DNA of 22,118 bases. Source: an uncultured Eubacterium sp. (GTDB taxonomy: Bacteria > Bacillota_A > Clostridia > Lachnospirales > Lachnospiraceae). Location of the stretch: positions 1-22,118 of the forward strand of contig CAOKJJ010000075.1 of the NCBI GenBank assembly GCA_948468465.1, given 5' to 3'. Below are positions 14,839 through 22,118 of the stretch, in pieces. Under the pieces are notes generated by a model. The model did not search any database and had not been told where the DNA came from. It saw nothing but the letters and a program-made list of their open reading frames with translations. Position numbers and translations under genes: made by a program. Position 1 is the first letter of the stretch, and every line of letters starts with the position of its first letter.

Positions 14839-16348
14839 GCTCAAAGATAATATTGCAAACTCTTCCGTAATCGCATGGATTATGGATCCTGCATATTTCC
14901 AAAAGATCGAAGGAGTGAAGGTAAAATTTTCAATAAAGGATCATTTAGTCTATACCGGGGGCGGGCATACCGTCCTGGAATTTCCGGATAAAAATGACGC
15001 AATGGAGTTCGTAAAGGCGGTGACGATGCAGATCCGCAAGGATTATGACGGAATTGAAGTATTTGCCTGTATCATGGAATACCAGGAGGACAAGACCGCG
15101 GGAGAAAACTTAAAGGAACTGACCAAAAAGCTGGAAAGAAAGAAATCCATCCGGGAGGCCGCATTCCACCAGGGAAGCTTTGGCGTGGAGAAGATAAGCC
15201 CGCTTACGTTAAGCCCTGTACGCGTCGATCCTCCGGTTCCGCCTATACCGGATACGGTAGAGGAGACAGAAAGGATGCTGGCGCCGGAAAAATATGAATG
15301 CGTCAGCCATTTTGAAGATCTCGGCGGCGATAAAAACAAATCTAACTTTATTGCGGTAGTACATATTGACGGAAATGCGATGGGAAAACGCCTGGAAGAA
15401 TTGTATCAGGCGCATAAGGATGCCGGATGGGAAGAATATAAGAAGCTCATGCAGGACTTTAGCAGTGAGATTGACAGAGATTTTAAGTCTGCCTATAAAG
15501 ACATGGTAGGAATGGTAGAAACCAATCTTTCCAATGGAAAACTGCAGGAATTAAAACTGAGTGGAAAAGCGTTTCCTGTAAGAAGAATCATTACAGAAGG
15601 TGACGACATCTGCTTTGTATCTGAAGGAAGAATCGGGCTGGAGTGTGCGGTTTTATTTTTAAAAGCATTGGAAAAAAGGGAAAATAAAATAGACCATAAA
15701 GGTTATGCGGCCTGTGCGGGTGTTGCGATTGTTCATCAGAAATATCCGTTTTACCGGGCATATGAACTGGCGGAAGCCTTATGCAGCAGCGCAAAGAAAT
15801 TCGGCGCAGCTTTGGATCCGGAGAAAGGCAGGGATATCTGTGCGGTTGACTGGCATATTGAATATGGAGAAATGGGAAGCTCTTTAAAGGAAATGCGTGC
15901 AAGGTATACGACAGCGGATGGAAAACGGCTGGAAATGCGCCCGTATATTGTATCTGCGTCAGAAGCTGTCCGCAAAAAAGAGCCGCTGCGCTGGTATGGA
16001 AACTTTAAACAACTGATTACGAAACTGGTGTCTGAGGACATTGCTTATGCCAGAAATAAAATCAAAGGGCTGCGTACAGCCTTAAAGCAGGGAGAAGTGT
16101 CGGCAAGGAATTTCCTGAACTTTTATGGCATTGAAGATATCCTGCTGGATAGCTATTACGATATTTTCAAAGAGATGGATCATAGCAGGATCGGGACAGG
16201 ATTTCAAATGGAAAGACCTGTTTTTGTAAATACATCGGATGGTCTGCAGCGCTCTTTTTTATTTGACGCAGTAGAGATGATGGATACTTATATCGGTCTG
16301 GAGGTAGAATGTGATGGTATTACAGATAAAAATGAAGCTGCTGTCTGA
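14771..16348 (+). CDS. cas10: Cas10 large subunit of a type III CRISPR complex, HD-less
   Basis: 525-aa short Cas10. Palm 1-like segment: LEVSQKQAYIFSSNKLKD (11-28) and VYTGGGHTVLEF (about 60-71). Palm 2: IAVVHIDGNAMGKRL with metal-binding D200, then ITEGDDICFV, where the usual GGDD is E276-G277-D278-D279, and YAACAGVAIVHQKYPFYRAYELAEALCSSAKKF. A helical C-terminal domain follows. No N-terminal HD nuclease domain is present, so target-triggered ssDNA cleavage is not expected. The catalytic Asp residues for cyclic oligoadenylate synthesis are retained, which agrees with the CARF effector next door. ATG 14771 is chosen over 14762 because GGAGG ends 1 nt from the latter but 9 nt from the former. 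Confidence 0.85.
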   Translation: MAKRHLTMLEVSQKQAYIFSSNKLKDNIANSSVIAWIMDPAYFQKIEGVKVKFSIKDHLVYTGGGHTVLEFPDKNDAMEFVKAVTMQIRKDYDGIEVFACIMEYQEDKTAGENLKELTKKLERKKSIREAAFHQGSFGVEKISPLTLSPVRVDPPVPPIPDTVEETERMLAPEKYECVSHFEDLGGDKNKSNFIAVVHIDGNAMGKRLEELYQAHKDAGWEEYKKLMQDFSSEIDRDFKSAYKDMVGMVETNLSNGKLQELKLSGKAFPVRRIITEGDDICFVSEGRIGLECAVLFLKALEKRENKIDHKGYAACAGVAIVHQKYPFYRAYELAEALCSSAKKFGAALDPEKGRDICAVDWHIEYGEMGSSLKEMRARYTTADGKRLEMRPYIVSASEAVRKKEPLRWYGNFKQLITKLVSEDIAYARNKIKGLRTALKQGEVSARNFLNFYGIEDILLDSYYDIFKEMDHSRIGTGFQMERPVFVNTSDGLQRSFLFDAVEMMDTYIGLEVECDGITDKNEAAV

Positions 16349-16892
16349 TGCAGTATTTGGCAATGGAGTCAGTATTCCAGGCGGAGAAGATATTTCTGTT
16401 TTATGCGATCCGTACGGATTTCCTTTGTACAGGGGAGGCACATTTAAGGGTATTTTCCGAGAAGAACTGACCCGCTATCTGGAATGGAGCCTGGACTCTG
16501 AAAAACAGGCAGAGGAAACAATCATCAGGATGCTTGGCAAAAGCGGAAGTATGAGCAACGATGATGCCTGCAGGACGGTATTTTCAGATTTTACACTGTC
16601 AGAAGCGGTAAGGGCAGCGATATTGGAAGAAACAGGCATAGGGCGGCCGGAGCTTGTGACCGGTGCGCTGAGTCATCTGCGGACATTTACAAAACTGAAC
16701 GAAGAAGGAATGGCGGAAGAGGGAAGCCTTCGGAGCTGCCGCTGCGTCAACCGGAATCTGGTTTTTTATTCCCAGTCATACTGCTCTGATGAAGACGCTG
16801 CGTTAGTCAAAGACGTATTACAGCTTATCAAGTGGGTTGGGAGCATGAGAAACCGCGGCTTTGGAAAAGTACAGCTGTCTGTATCAGAATAG
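16314..16892 (+). CDS. Cas7 (Csm3-like RAMP) backbone subunit, single domain
   Basis: 192-aa Cas7 with the compact RAMP signature. IPGGEDISVLCDPYGFPLYRGGTFKGIFRE (about 21-50) places D26 where Csm3-type subunits carry the target-RNA-cleaving Asp. A glycine-rich C-terminal element is GSMRNRGFGKVQL. In III-D2 systems such as Synechocystis this first Cas7 is fused to Cas5 and Cas11; here it is a separate protein immediately before the Csx10 gene. GTG at 16311 and ATG at 16314 are both possible after GAGG; ATG is preferred. The start overlaps the 3' end of cas10 by 35 nt. Confidence 0.78.
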   Translation: MVLQIKMKLLSDAVFGNGVSIPGGEDISVLCDPYGFPLYRGGTFKGIFREELTRYLEWSLDSEKQAEETIIRMLGKSGSMSNDDACRTVFSDFTLSEAVRAAILEETGIGRPELVTGALSHLRTFTKLNEEGMAEEGSLRSCRCVNRNLVFYSQSYCSDEDAALVKDVLQLIKWVGSMRNRGFGKVQLSVSE

Positions 16893-16904
16893 GAGGCACG
16901 AAGG

Positions 16905-18455
16905 ATGGCACAATATTTAAAATATATGATGAAAAATATAGAATCGCTGCGTATAGCGGATGACAGCAGCAGCCAGTTCGGGCAGACAGCAGCGTTAAGC
17001 TACATACCAGGCTCCGCGGTGCGCGGAATGATCATAAACGCACTGGCTGCGAAAGAGGATTTTGCGTCTGTGAAGCGGGCTTTGTTTTCAAACGAAATCC
17101 GTTTTTTAAACGCTTATCCGGTGGTCGGAGAAAGGGAGCTGATGCCTTCCCCGAAAGGATTTTATGAAGATAAGACAGAGGACAAGAGAAAAGAAATACA
17201 CAATATCGTCCTTGACGGCAGCTTTCAGGAAGGATGGAAGCGCGCTTCCATGGGTGATTACTGTTATATCAGCGATGGCTGCATCTTTCATCACCAGCCG
17301 GCCTGCGGGGCTGATATGAAACTTAAAATGAATCTGGAAGAGAATGAAAAACGAAATGTGTTCCGGAATGAATATCTGATGCCGGGACAGAGATTTGCCG
17401 GGTATATTGTTATGGAAACGGCAGATGCCGAAGCTGATTTTGATCTTGAGAAGCTTGCCAGGCGTATCCGAGAAGTTTTTGACGGACTTGTAAGGATTGG
17501 AAACGGACGTCTGTCCGGTATGGGAAGGTGTCTGGCGGAAAGCTGCACATTCTGCGGCGGGCTTCCTTTTTCAGAATATATGGCACAGGGCAGCCTTGAC
17601 GGGGAGTGCTATATGATGCTGCTGTCAGATACGGTTATGCGCAAGGATAACGGGGAACTATGCGGCATTCATAAGGCAGAGCTGGAAGCACAGATGGGAG
17701 TTACGAATCTGGAATATGAGTTATGCGCTGCTTCTACCGTTCATATAAAAGGATTTAACCGGAAATGGGGAGGAAAAATACCTTCTGCTGTTATGTACGC
17801 GAAAGGCAGCGTATTTCACCTTACTTATCAGGGAAGCTTTCAGAAAGAAAACGCACTGCGTCTGATGGACAGGGGAATCGGAATCCGCAGAAATGAAGGC
17901 TTTGGGCGGGTGATATTCCTGGACGGTTATGAAAACATAAAATATAAGCAGGAAATAGAGACTGCTGAAAGCCCGTGTTACGGTACCGTTCGGAAGCAGG
18001 AAGACCGGGAGGTGTTAAAGACGGCTGCGTACGGATATTATAAAATGCAGATTGAAAGGGCACAGGATTGTTTCATAACGCAGTATCCATTGCATAAAGG
18101 CAGCATTGCTGACAGCCAGCTTGGCCAGCTGGAGTCCATTGCCGTATCCTGCCAGTATGACCCGGAGCGTGGAATAGAGACGATCCGCAAATATCTGTCC
18201 CATGCGGCGCAAAAGGGTGAAAATAATAATCAGCAGAAGGAAAAGAATACGATCCACGGGTTGGCAGGGGATGTGCTGCCGCTGTTAGACAAAGACCTGG
18301 AAGAAGTACTGGATATTCCGACAAAGCATAAGGATACTGTTATGGGATTCAAAAAAACAGAGCTGATTACCAGGGAAGAAGAGAAAAAATTAAAATTAAA
18401 GCTGTTAATAAAACTGATCCGCTATGATAATAAAAGGGACAGGGAGGTACTGTAA
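16905..18455 (+). CDS. csx10: Csx10 (Cas5-type RAMP of type III-D) with helical C-terminal tail
   Basis: 516-aa RAMP protein. YIPGSAVRGMIINAL (33-47) is the first RAMP helix/loop; IGNGRLSGMGRC (198-209) and the second-half GFNRKWGGKIPSAVMYAKGSVF (283-304) plus GIGIRRNEGFGRV (324-336) are characteristic of Csx10, the Cas5-like subunit of III-D complexes that holds the crRNA 5' handle. Residues from about 360 on are helical and charged (SQLGQLESIAVSCQ, then a Lys-rich end KKLKLKLLIKLIRYD). They may correspond to the Cas11-like part found at the end of the Cas7-Cas5-Cas11 fusion in III-D2; this is inferred from position and length. AGGAGG lies 8 nt before the ATG. Confidence 0.78.
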   Translation: MAQYLKYMMKNIESLRIADDSSSQFGQTAALSYIPGSAVRGMIINALAAKEDFASVKRALFSNEIRFLNAYPVVGERELMPSPKGFYEDKTEDKRKEIHNIVLDGSFQEGWKRASMGDYCYISDGCIFHHQPACGADMKLKMNLEENEKRNVFRNEYLMPGQRFAGYIVMETADAEADFDLEKLARRIREVFDGLVRIGNGRLSGMGRCLAESCTFCGGLPFSEYMAQGSLDGECYMMLLSDTVMRKDNGELCGIHKAELEAQMGVTNLEYELCAASTVHIKGFNRKWGGKIPSAVMYAKGSVFHLTYQGSFQKENALRLMDRGIGIRRNEGFGRVIFLDGYENIKYKQEIETAESPCYGTVRKQEDREVLKTAAYGYYKMQIERAQDCFITQYPLHKGSIADSQLGQLESIAVSCQYDPERGIETIRKYLSHAAQKGENNNQQKEKNTIHGLAGDVLPLLDKDLEEVLDIPTKHKDTVMGFKKTELITREEEKKLKLKLLIKLIRYDNKRDREVL

Positions 18456-19808
18456 ATGGCAGATATATTCCGTTATGATAAAATTGTAAAATACAAAGTA
18501 ACTGCTGAATGTACGCAGCCTCTGCACATTGGAAGCGCGGCAGGAGATGCCGGCCAGGTGCTGGTACATCCACTGGACGATATCCCGTTTATGCAGGCGG
18601 CAGGCATTGCGGGCGTGTTTCGGGAATATTATGCACGTTTGCATACAAAAGAAGAGGCAGAGAAGCTTTTTGGCTCGCACCTGGCAGAGGAAGCATGCAG
18701 GGAAAGCAGAATCCGATTTACAGACGGCGTATTCTGCGCAGACACTGAAAATCTGTATATAGAACTGCGTCCGCGGGTAAAGATTGACCCTAAAACAGCT
18801 GCCTGCGGAAGCAGTACGATACAGGGCTCCAATATCATTGCCGGGACAAAATTCAGCATGGAGTATATAGCTGCGGGTACCAGGATGGATTTTTCCATAT
18901 ATCTGTACGATGCGGATAAGAAGAAAAATCTGGAGGAAGTATTAAACGCTGTCCAGCAGCAGCAAATCCAGTTCGGCGGACAAAAGAGCAACGGATGCGG
19001 ATATCTGCGCATGATACAGCTGCTTCGCAGGGAATTTGATATGAAAAACGCGCAGGACCGGAAGTTATGGATGCGCGAAGAGGAATTGGAAGACCGGTTC
19101 TATGAAAATATTCTGGACAAGCTTCCGCAGCCGGCACAAACCTCCTGCGCCTATGAAATTACAGCCTATGGAAGCACGGAGGGAGATTTGCTCGTAAAAT
19201 CCATTGCCGTTTCGGACTATGGGGAAGGAGCGCCGGACAGCATGAACATGCAGAATGCGAAAAAAGAATATATCATTCCGGGAAGCTCTTTCAAAGGCGT
19301 TATACGCAGCCAGATGCAGCAGATTGCGGACTATCTGGGTGTTCCGGATATTATTGAGAGAACATATGGGATTACAGACAGCAGGGAACAGAAAGGCTAC
19401 AACGGGAACATTCGTTTTTATGATACCTGTGTCGGAAACAGGGAAGACAATGATAAGAACCACGTCAGCCACCGCATACATATAGACAAGTTCACGGGCG
19501 GCGTTATGCACGGCGGATTATTTACGGAAAAAAGCGTCTTTGGCGATGTAAAATTCAAAATCTGCATAATAGATAAAAATGAACCGGACAGAACCGCAGG
19601 ACTCTTGCTTTTGGCGCTGCGCGATCTGGCGTCTGGTCTGACAGGCGTTGGAGGCGGGCAGAATGTAGGGCGCGGATTCATCCGCATGGATAAAATAATC
19701 ATAAAGCAGAAGGACGGTGCACAAGCGGAAATAAAATTTGCGGAACATCAGATTCACGATGAAGCAGGGATGATTCAGACATGCTTACGGGCAGTTAAGG
19801 GGGAATAG
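18456..19808 (+). CDS. Double Cas7 (Cas7-2x) RAMP subunit
   Basis: 450 aa holding two Cas7/Csm3-like domains. Domain 1 (about 1-195): PLHIGSAAGDAGQVLVHPL with D31 at the catalytic position, IAGVFREYY, RPRVKIDPKT in the thumb, and glycine-rich GGQKSNGCGYL. Domain 2 (about 228-435): a candidate Asp in GAPDSMNMQN, then IIPGSSFKGVIRSQM (273-287), RIHIDKFTGGVMHGGLF (340-356) and GGGQNVGRGFIRM. This matches the Cas7-2x subunit of III-D2 complexes, which supplies two target-RNA cleavage sites. The start follows the csx10 stop directly (TAA then ATG), with AGGGAGG upstream. Confidence 0.8.
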   Translation: MADIFRYDKIVKYKVTAECTQPLHIGSAAGDAGQVLVHPLDDIPFMQAAGIAGVFREYYARLHTKEEAEKLFGSHLAEEACRESRIRFTDGVFCADTENLYIELRPRVKIDPKTAACGSSTIQGSNIIAGTKFSMEYIAAGTRMDFSIYLYDADKKKNLEEVLNAVQQQQIQFGGQKSNGCGYLRMIQLLRREFDMKNAQDRKLWMREEELEDRFYENILDKLPQPAQTSCAYEITAYGSTEGDLLVKSIAVSDYGEGAPDSMNMQNAKKEYIIPGSSFKGVIRSQMQQIADYLGVPDIIERTYGITDSREQKGYNGNIRFYDTCVGNREDNDKNHVSHRIHIDKFTGGVMHGGLFTEKSVFGDVKFKICIIDKNEPDRTAGLLLLALRDLASGLTGVGGGQNVGRGFIRMDKIIIKQKDGAQAEIKFAEHQIHDEAGMIQTCLRAVKGE

Positions 19809-19811
19809 ACT

Positions 19812-20129
19812 ATGGGATATCATACGCAATCGGTTACCTTACAGGAAGCATGGGCATCCATGCACGATTATACGTATGCGTTATTATACAAATTCAGTGA
19901 AATCGTACTGCGCGAAACAGCAAAACTTACGGATCAGGATCTGGACGAATGCATGGAAGCACGGTTTTTTTCAGACAGCATGGAACTGCATATATTTGAA
20001 AATGAGAATGGGATGTGTGCGGTCCGTGTCACCGATACAGATGAAAATGATGTCCTGATCAAAAAATATGAACTGGACAGCCGCTTTCCGGGAAAGGAAC
20101 GAAGCTGCTTGTTGTACAGGAATATATAG
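19812..20129 (+). CDS. csx19: Csx19-like (TIGR03984-type) small subunit, frameshifted near the end
   Basis: 105-aa ORF. ARFFSDSMELHIFE (49-62), followed by a strand AVRVTDTD, fits the opening of TIGR03984/Csx19 proteins of III-D loci, and the position between Cas7-2x and the TIGR03986-type Cas7 is where Csx19 stands. The ORF ends abruptly at KERSCLLYRNI. The other frame from about 20090 continues GKGTKLLVVQEYIEYDADGQ and on to TGA at 20192, overlapping the next start by 8 nt as its neighbours do. A one-base loss between 20072 and 20096 explains this; the repaired protein would be about 127 aa. AAGGGGG is 8 nt before the ATG. Confidence 0.6.
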   Translation: MGYHTQSVTLQEAWASMHDYTYALLYKFSEIVLRETAKLTDQDLDECMEARFFSDSMELHIFENENGMCAVRVTDTDENDVLIKKYELDSRFPGKERSCLLYRNI

Positions 20130-20194
20130 AATACGACGCGGATGGGCAGGCTTTTGTCGGCCTGACCCGCCTGAAAGGAGTCTGCAATGGCTGA
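20090..20194 (+). other. Out-of-frame C-terminal continuation of the Csx19-like gene
   Basis: In the frame one base back the sequence encodes about 34 more residues, including LLVVQEYIEYDADG and QAFVGLTRLKGV, up to TGA 20192-20194. That frame has a stop at 20069-20071, so the switch must lie between 20072 and about 20096, most likely at the GGGAAAGG run. Confidence 0.6.
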
Positions 20195-22106
20195 AGCTAC
20201 AAAAATGGAGATGGGAAACAGCATCCAAGAAGATCATCCGGAGAAAAATGATAAAAAGAAAACTTCCTATCAGGACCAGAACACGGACAAGGCAGGCCGG
20301 CCTGCAAACTATGTGGGAGCCCCTTATAATTTCGTGCCGTTTACACCAAACGTTTACCAATATCCAATGGAAAAGCAAGTATGGCATGATGATGTATCAA
20401 ACGAATTGTTTACCGGAGAAATACAATATACGGTCACAGCCCATACGCCGGTGATCATAGACAACGGGGAGGGAAGGTTTTATAAAACGTCCTACGGGGA
20501 ATATGCAATCCCTGGAAGCTCTGTCCGCGGGCTGATCCGCAGCAATGTGCAGATACTCGGGCTGTCTTCGGTGGATGATGACATAGATGATTATTCCCTG
20601 ATGTACCGCAATATTAGGTCAGAGAAAGAATATCAGAAGATTTTAGGAGCGGTACAGATTCCGGTTGATCCAAAGCATAAGATTGGGGTTCTTAAAAATG
20701 TGAAAGCAGGATATCTGAAAAAAGAAGGGAATAAATATGTGATTTATCAGACAAAGATAAATAAGATTGATAAAAAATATGGGAATATGAATTATTATGC
20801 CCTCAGTGAACGCCGGATTGTGCATGAGTACCTGGAATCTCAAAAAGGACACGGAACGTTCTCCTATGAATTTTTTCTGAAAAATGGGAAAAGCATCCTG
20901 CAGCACACATTCAAAAAAGACTTTGTTAAAGTTGTTAAAAAAGGAAAAGATCATTATATCGGGGATAAAAACAAAGACTACCGTCCGTATTTTGATGAAA
21001 TTTCTTATGATATCGCAGGTACAAAACAGGTGACCGCGGTAGGAGCACCGGGAAAGTATCCGAAATCCGGCTACGTAATCAGCACCGGATCTATGAATGA
21101 AAAAAAGGCTGTCTATATTATTCCGGAAATAGATGAAAGCAAAGAAACGATAGAGATCTCACCGAAAGACATCGAATATTTTAAAATAGATCTGAAAAAA
21201 AGGGAGAATACATTGAAGCGTTTCAAAGGAAAAGAATTTTTCAATCTTCCTGAAAAAGACGGTAAGAGAAAGCCTGTATTTTATTTTGAGCAGAATGGCA
21301 GATTATATTTTGGATTTACTCCGCATCTGCGATTGTTTTACCAGCATACAATCAAAGAAGGACTGCCGGATACGCATAAGTATAGTTCGGTGGATTATGG
21401 CAAAGCGATTTTTGGCTACAGCAGCCAAAAGGAAAGTTACAAATCAAAAGTATATTTTTCCGACGCCATCATCCTGCCGGAAACAAATACAGCGGAGCTT
21501 TCAAAAAAAGAGATGATACCTTCAGAGCCAAAGCCTACCAGTTATCTGGATTATCTGGTGCAGCCGGAGCATGGGGATCCTGTGACTTATAACAATCCCT
21601 GCATGCAGCTGCGCGGCATCAAACAGTACTGGCTCCATGAAAAGGCAGAACCTACAGAGGCAGGCCCGGACAAGGAAAAAGTAAAAATTTCTTTTTATCC
21701 GCTGAAAGCCGGAACATCTTTTCGGGGAAAAATACGCTTTAAAAATATGACGCAGGATGAACTGGGGCTTTTGCTCTGGAGCATACGTCTGGACTTGGAA
21801 CGTTCCATGATGAATATCGGAAAAGCAAAACCGTATGGGTATGGACGCATTGCAGTCAGTCTGGAGAGCGTAAAAAAGCTGGATAAGCAGAAGGCATACT
21901 CTTTGGAACAGCTGGAATTAAATCCGTATGAAGAGCTGGATGAAAACGACATTGCTTCTCTTATACAGGCATATAAGGCTCACATAAACCAATATCTGGA
22001 AAAACATAAAATGAAAAAGATTGAAGAGCTTGCTTTCATCCGTGATTTTTTCAGCATGAAAAATAATCTTAAATTCCCGGGTATATGTTGTCACTACGCC
22101 CGATAA
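20187..22106 (+). CDS. Large Cas7 with insertion (TIGR03986-family RAMP)
   Basis: 639-aa RAMP protein. A lysine/acidic-rich, probably disordered N-terminus (1-40) is followed by APYNFVPFTPN (45-55), typical of TIGR03986, and the RAMP core: TVTAHTPVIIDNGEG (82-96), YAIPGSSVRGLIRSN (106-120). A long insertion of about 300 residues, rich in Lys and Tyr, separates this from SVDYGKAIFGYSS...VYFSDAIIL and the last part PLKAGTSFRGKIRFKN, LLLWSIRLD, GKAKPYGYGRIAV. This corresponds to the Cas7-insertion subunit at the end of III-D2 complexes. AAAGGAG is 6 nt before the ATG. The final residues ICCHYAR look unlike a RAMP ending, and the window closes 12 nt later, so the C-terminus may be affected by an indel near the edge. 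Confidence 0.78.
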   Translation: MAEATKMEMGNSIQEDHPEKNDKKKTSYQDQNTDKAGRPANYVGAPYNFVPFTPNVYQYPMEKQVWHDDVSNELFTGEIQYTVTAHTPVIIDNGEGRFYKTSYGEYAIPGSSVRGLIRSNVQILGLSSVDDDIDDYSLMYRNIRSEKEYQKILGAVQIPVDPKHKIGVLKNVKAGYLKKEGNKYVIYQTKINKIDKKYGNMNYYALSERRIVHEYLESQKGHGTFSYEFFLKNGKSILQHTFKKDFVKVVKKGKDHYIGDKNKDYRPYFDEISYDIAGTKQVTAVGAPGKYPKSGYVISTGSMNEKKAVYIIPEIDESKETIEISPKDIEYFKIDLKKRENTLKRFKGKEFFNLPEKDGKRKPVFYFEQNGRLYFGFTPHLRLFYQHTIKEGLPDTHKYSSVDYGKAIFGYSSQKESYKSKVYFSDAIILPETNTAELSKKEMIPSEPKPTSYLDYLVQPEHGDPVTYNNPCMQLRGIKQYWLHEKAEPTEAGPDKEKVKISFYPLKAGTSFRGKIRFKNMTQDELGLLLWSIRLDLERSMMNIGKAKPYGYGRIAVSLESVKKLDKQKAYSLEQLELNPYEELDENDIASLIQAYKAHINQYLEKHKMKKIEELAFIRDFFSMKNNLKFPGICCHYAR

Positions 22107-22118
22107 TCGTCGTGCTTT

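Overview
The window looks like a chromosomal segment of a spore-forming Clostridia bacterium, probably Lachnospiraceae. The clues are a spoIIR gene, moderate GC, strong AAGGAGG-type ribosome binding sites, an Rpn-family nuclease of the type common in that family, and glgX- and cbiK-type genes. The organism assignment is inferred from protein character only.

Left part (1-11134), mostly housekeeping and accessory genes. A GC-rich, non-coding segment with nested inverted repeats (1-150) is followed by parC and, with a one-base overlap, dut. Next comes an Rpn (PD-(D/E)XK) nuclease gene. It has an in-frame internal start with its own ribosome binding site, and a second free-standing copy of its C-terminal part follows directly. 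The unit is flanked by an imperfect 41-bp direct repeat that contains a promoter-like sequence. A PRTase-like gene and a methyltransferase gene follow, ending at a strong bidirectional terminator shared with the converging glgX. After that come a nitrilase-family remnant with a large internal deletion, a P-loop nucleotide kinase, spoIIR and cbiK.

Right part (11131-22118), a type III CRISPR-Cas locus of III-D character. Order: cas6; a CARF protein of the TM1812/Csx2 family whose reading frame is broken at an A7 run and continues, one base back, into a helical region plus a C-terminal TIR domain; a Csx20-like putative ring nuclease; an HD-less Cas10 with two palm domains; a small Cas7; a Csx10 (Cas5-type) protein with a helical tail; a double Cas7; a short Csx19/TIGR03984-like gene with a terminal frameshift; and a large Cas7 of the TIGR03986 type. 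No cas1, cas2 or CRISPR array lies in the window, and the last gene ends 12 nt before the edge.

Expected working, from family knowledge: Cas6 processes crRNA, the Cas10-Cas7-Csx10-Csx19 complex binds target RNA, Cas10 makes cyclic oligoadenylate, this activates the CARF-TIR effector (likely NAD+ consumption), and the Csx20-like protein degrades the messenger to end the response. The most notable points are the TM1812-type CARF fused to TIR, its A7 frame break, the split III-D architecture close to that from which Cas7-11 (III-E) is thought to derive, and the Rpn gene with embedded and duplicated C-terminal ORFs.
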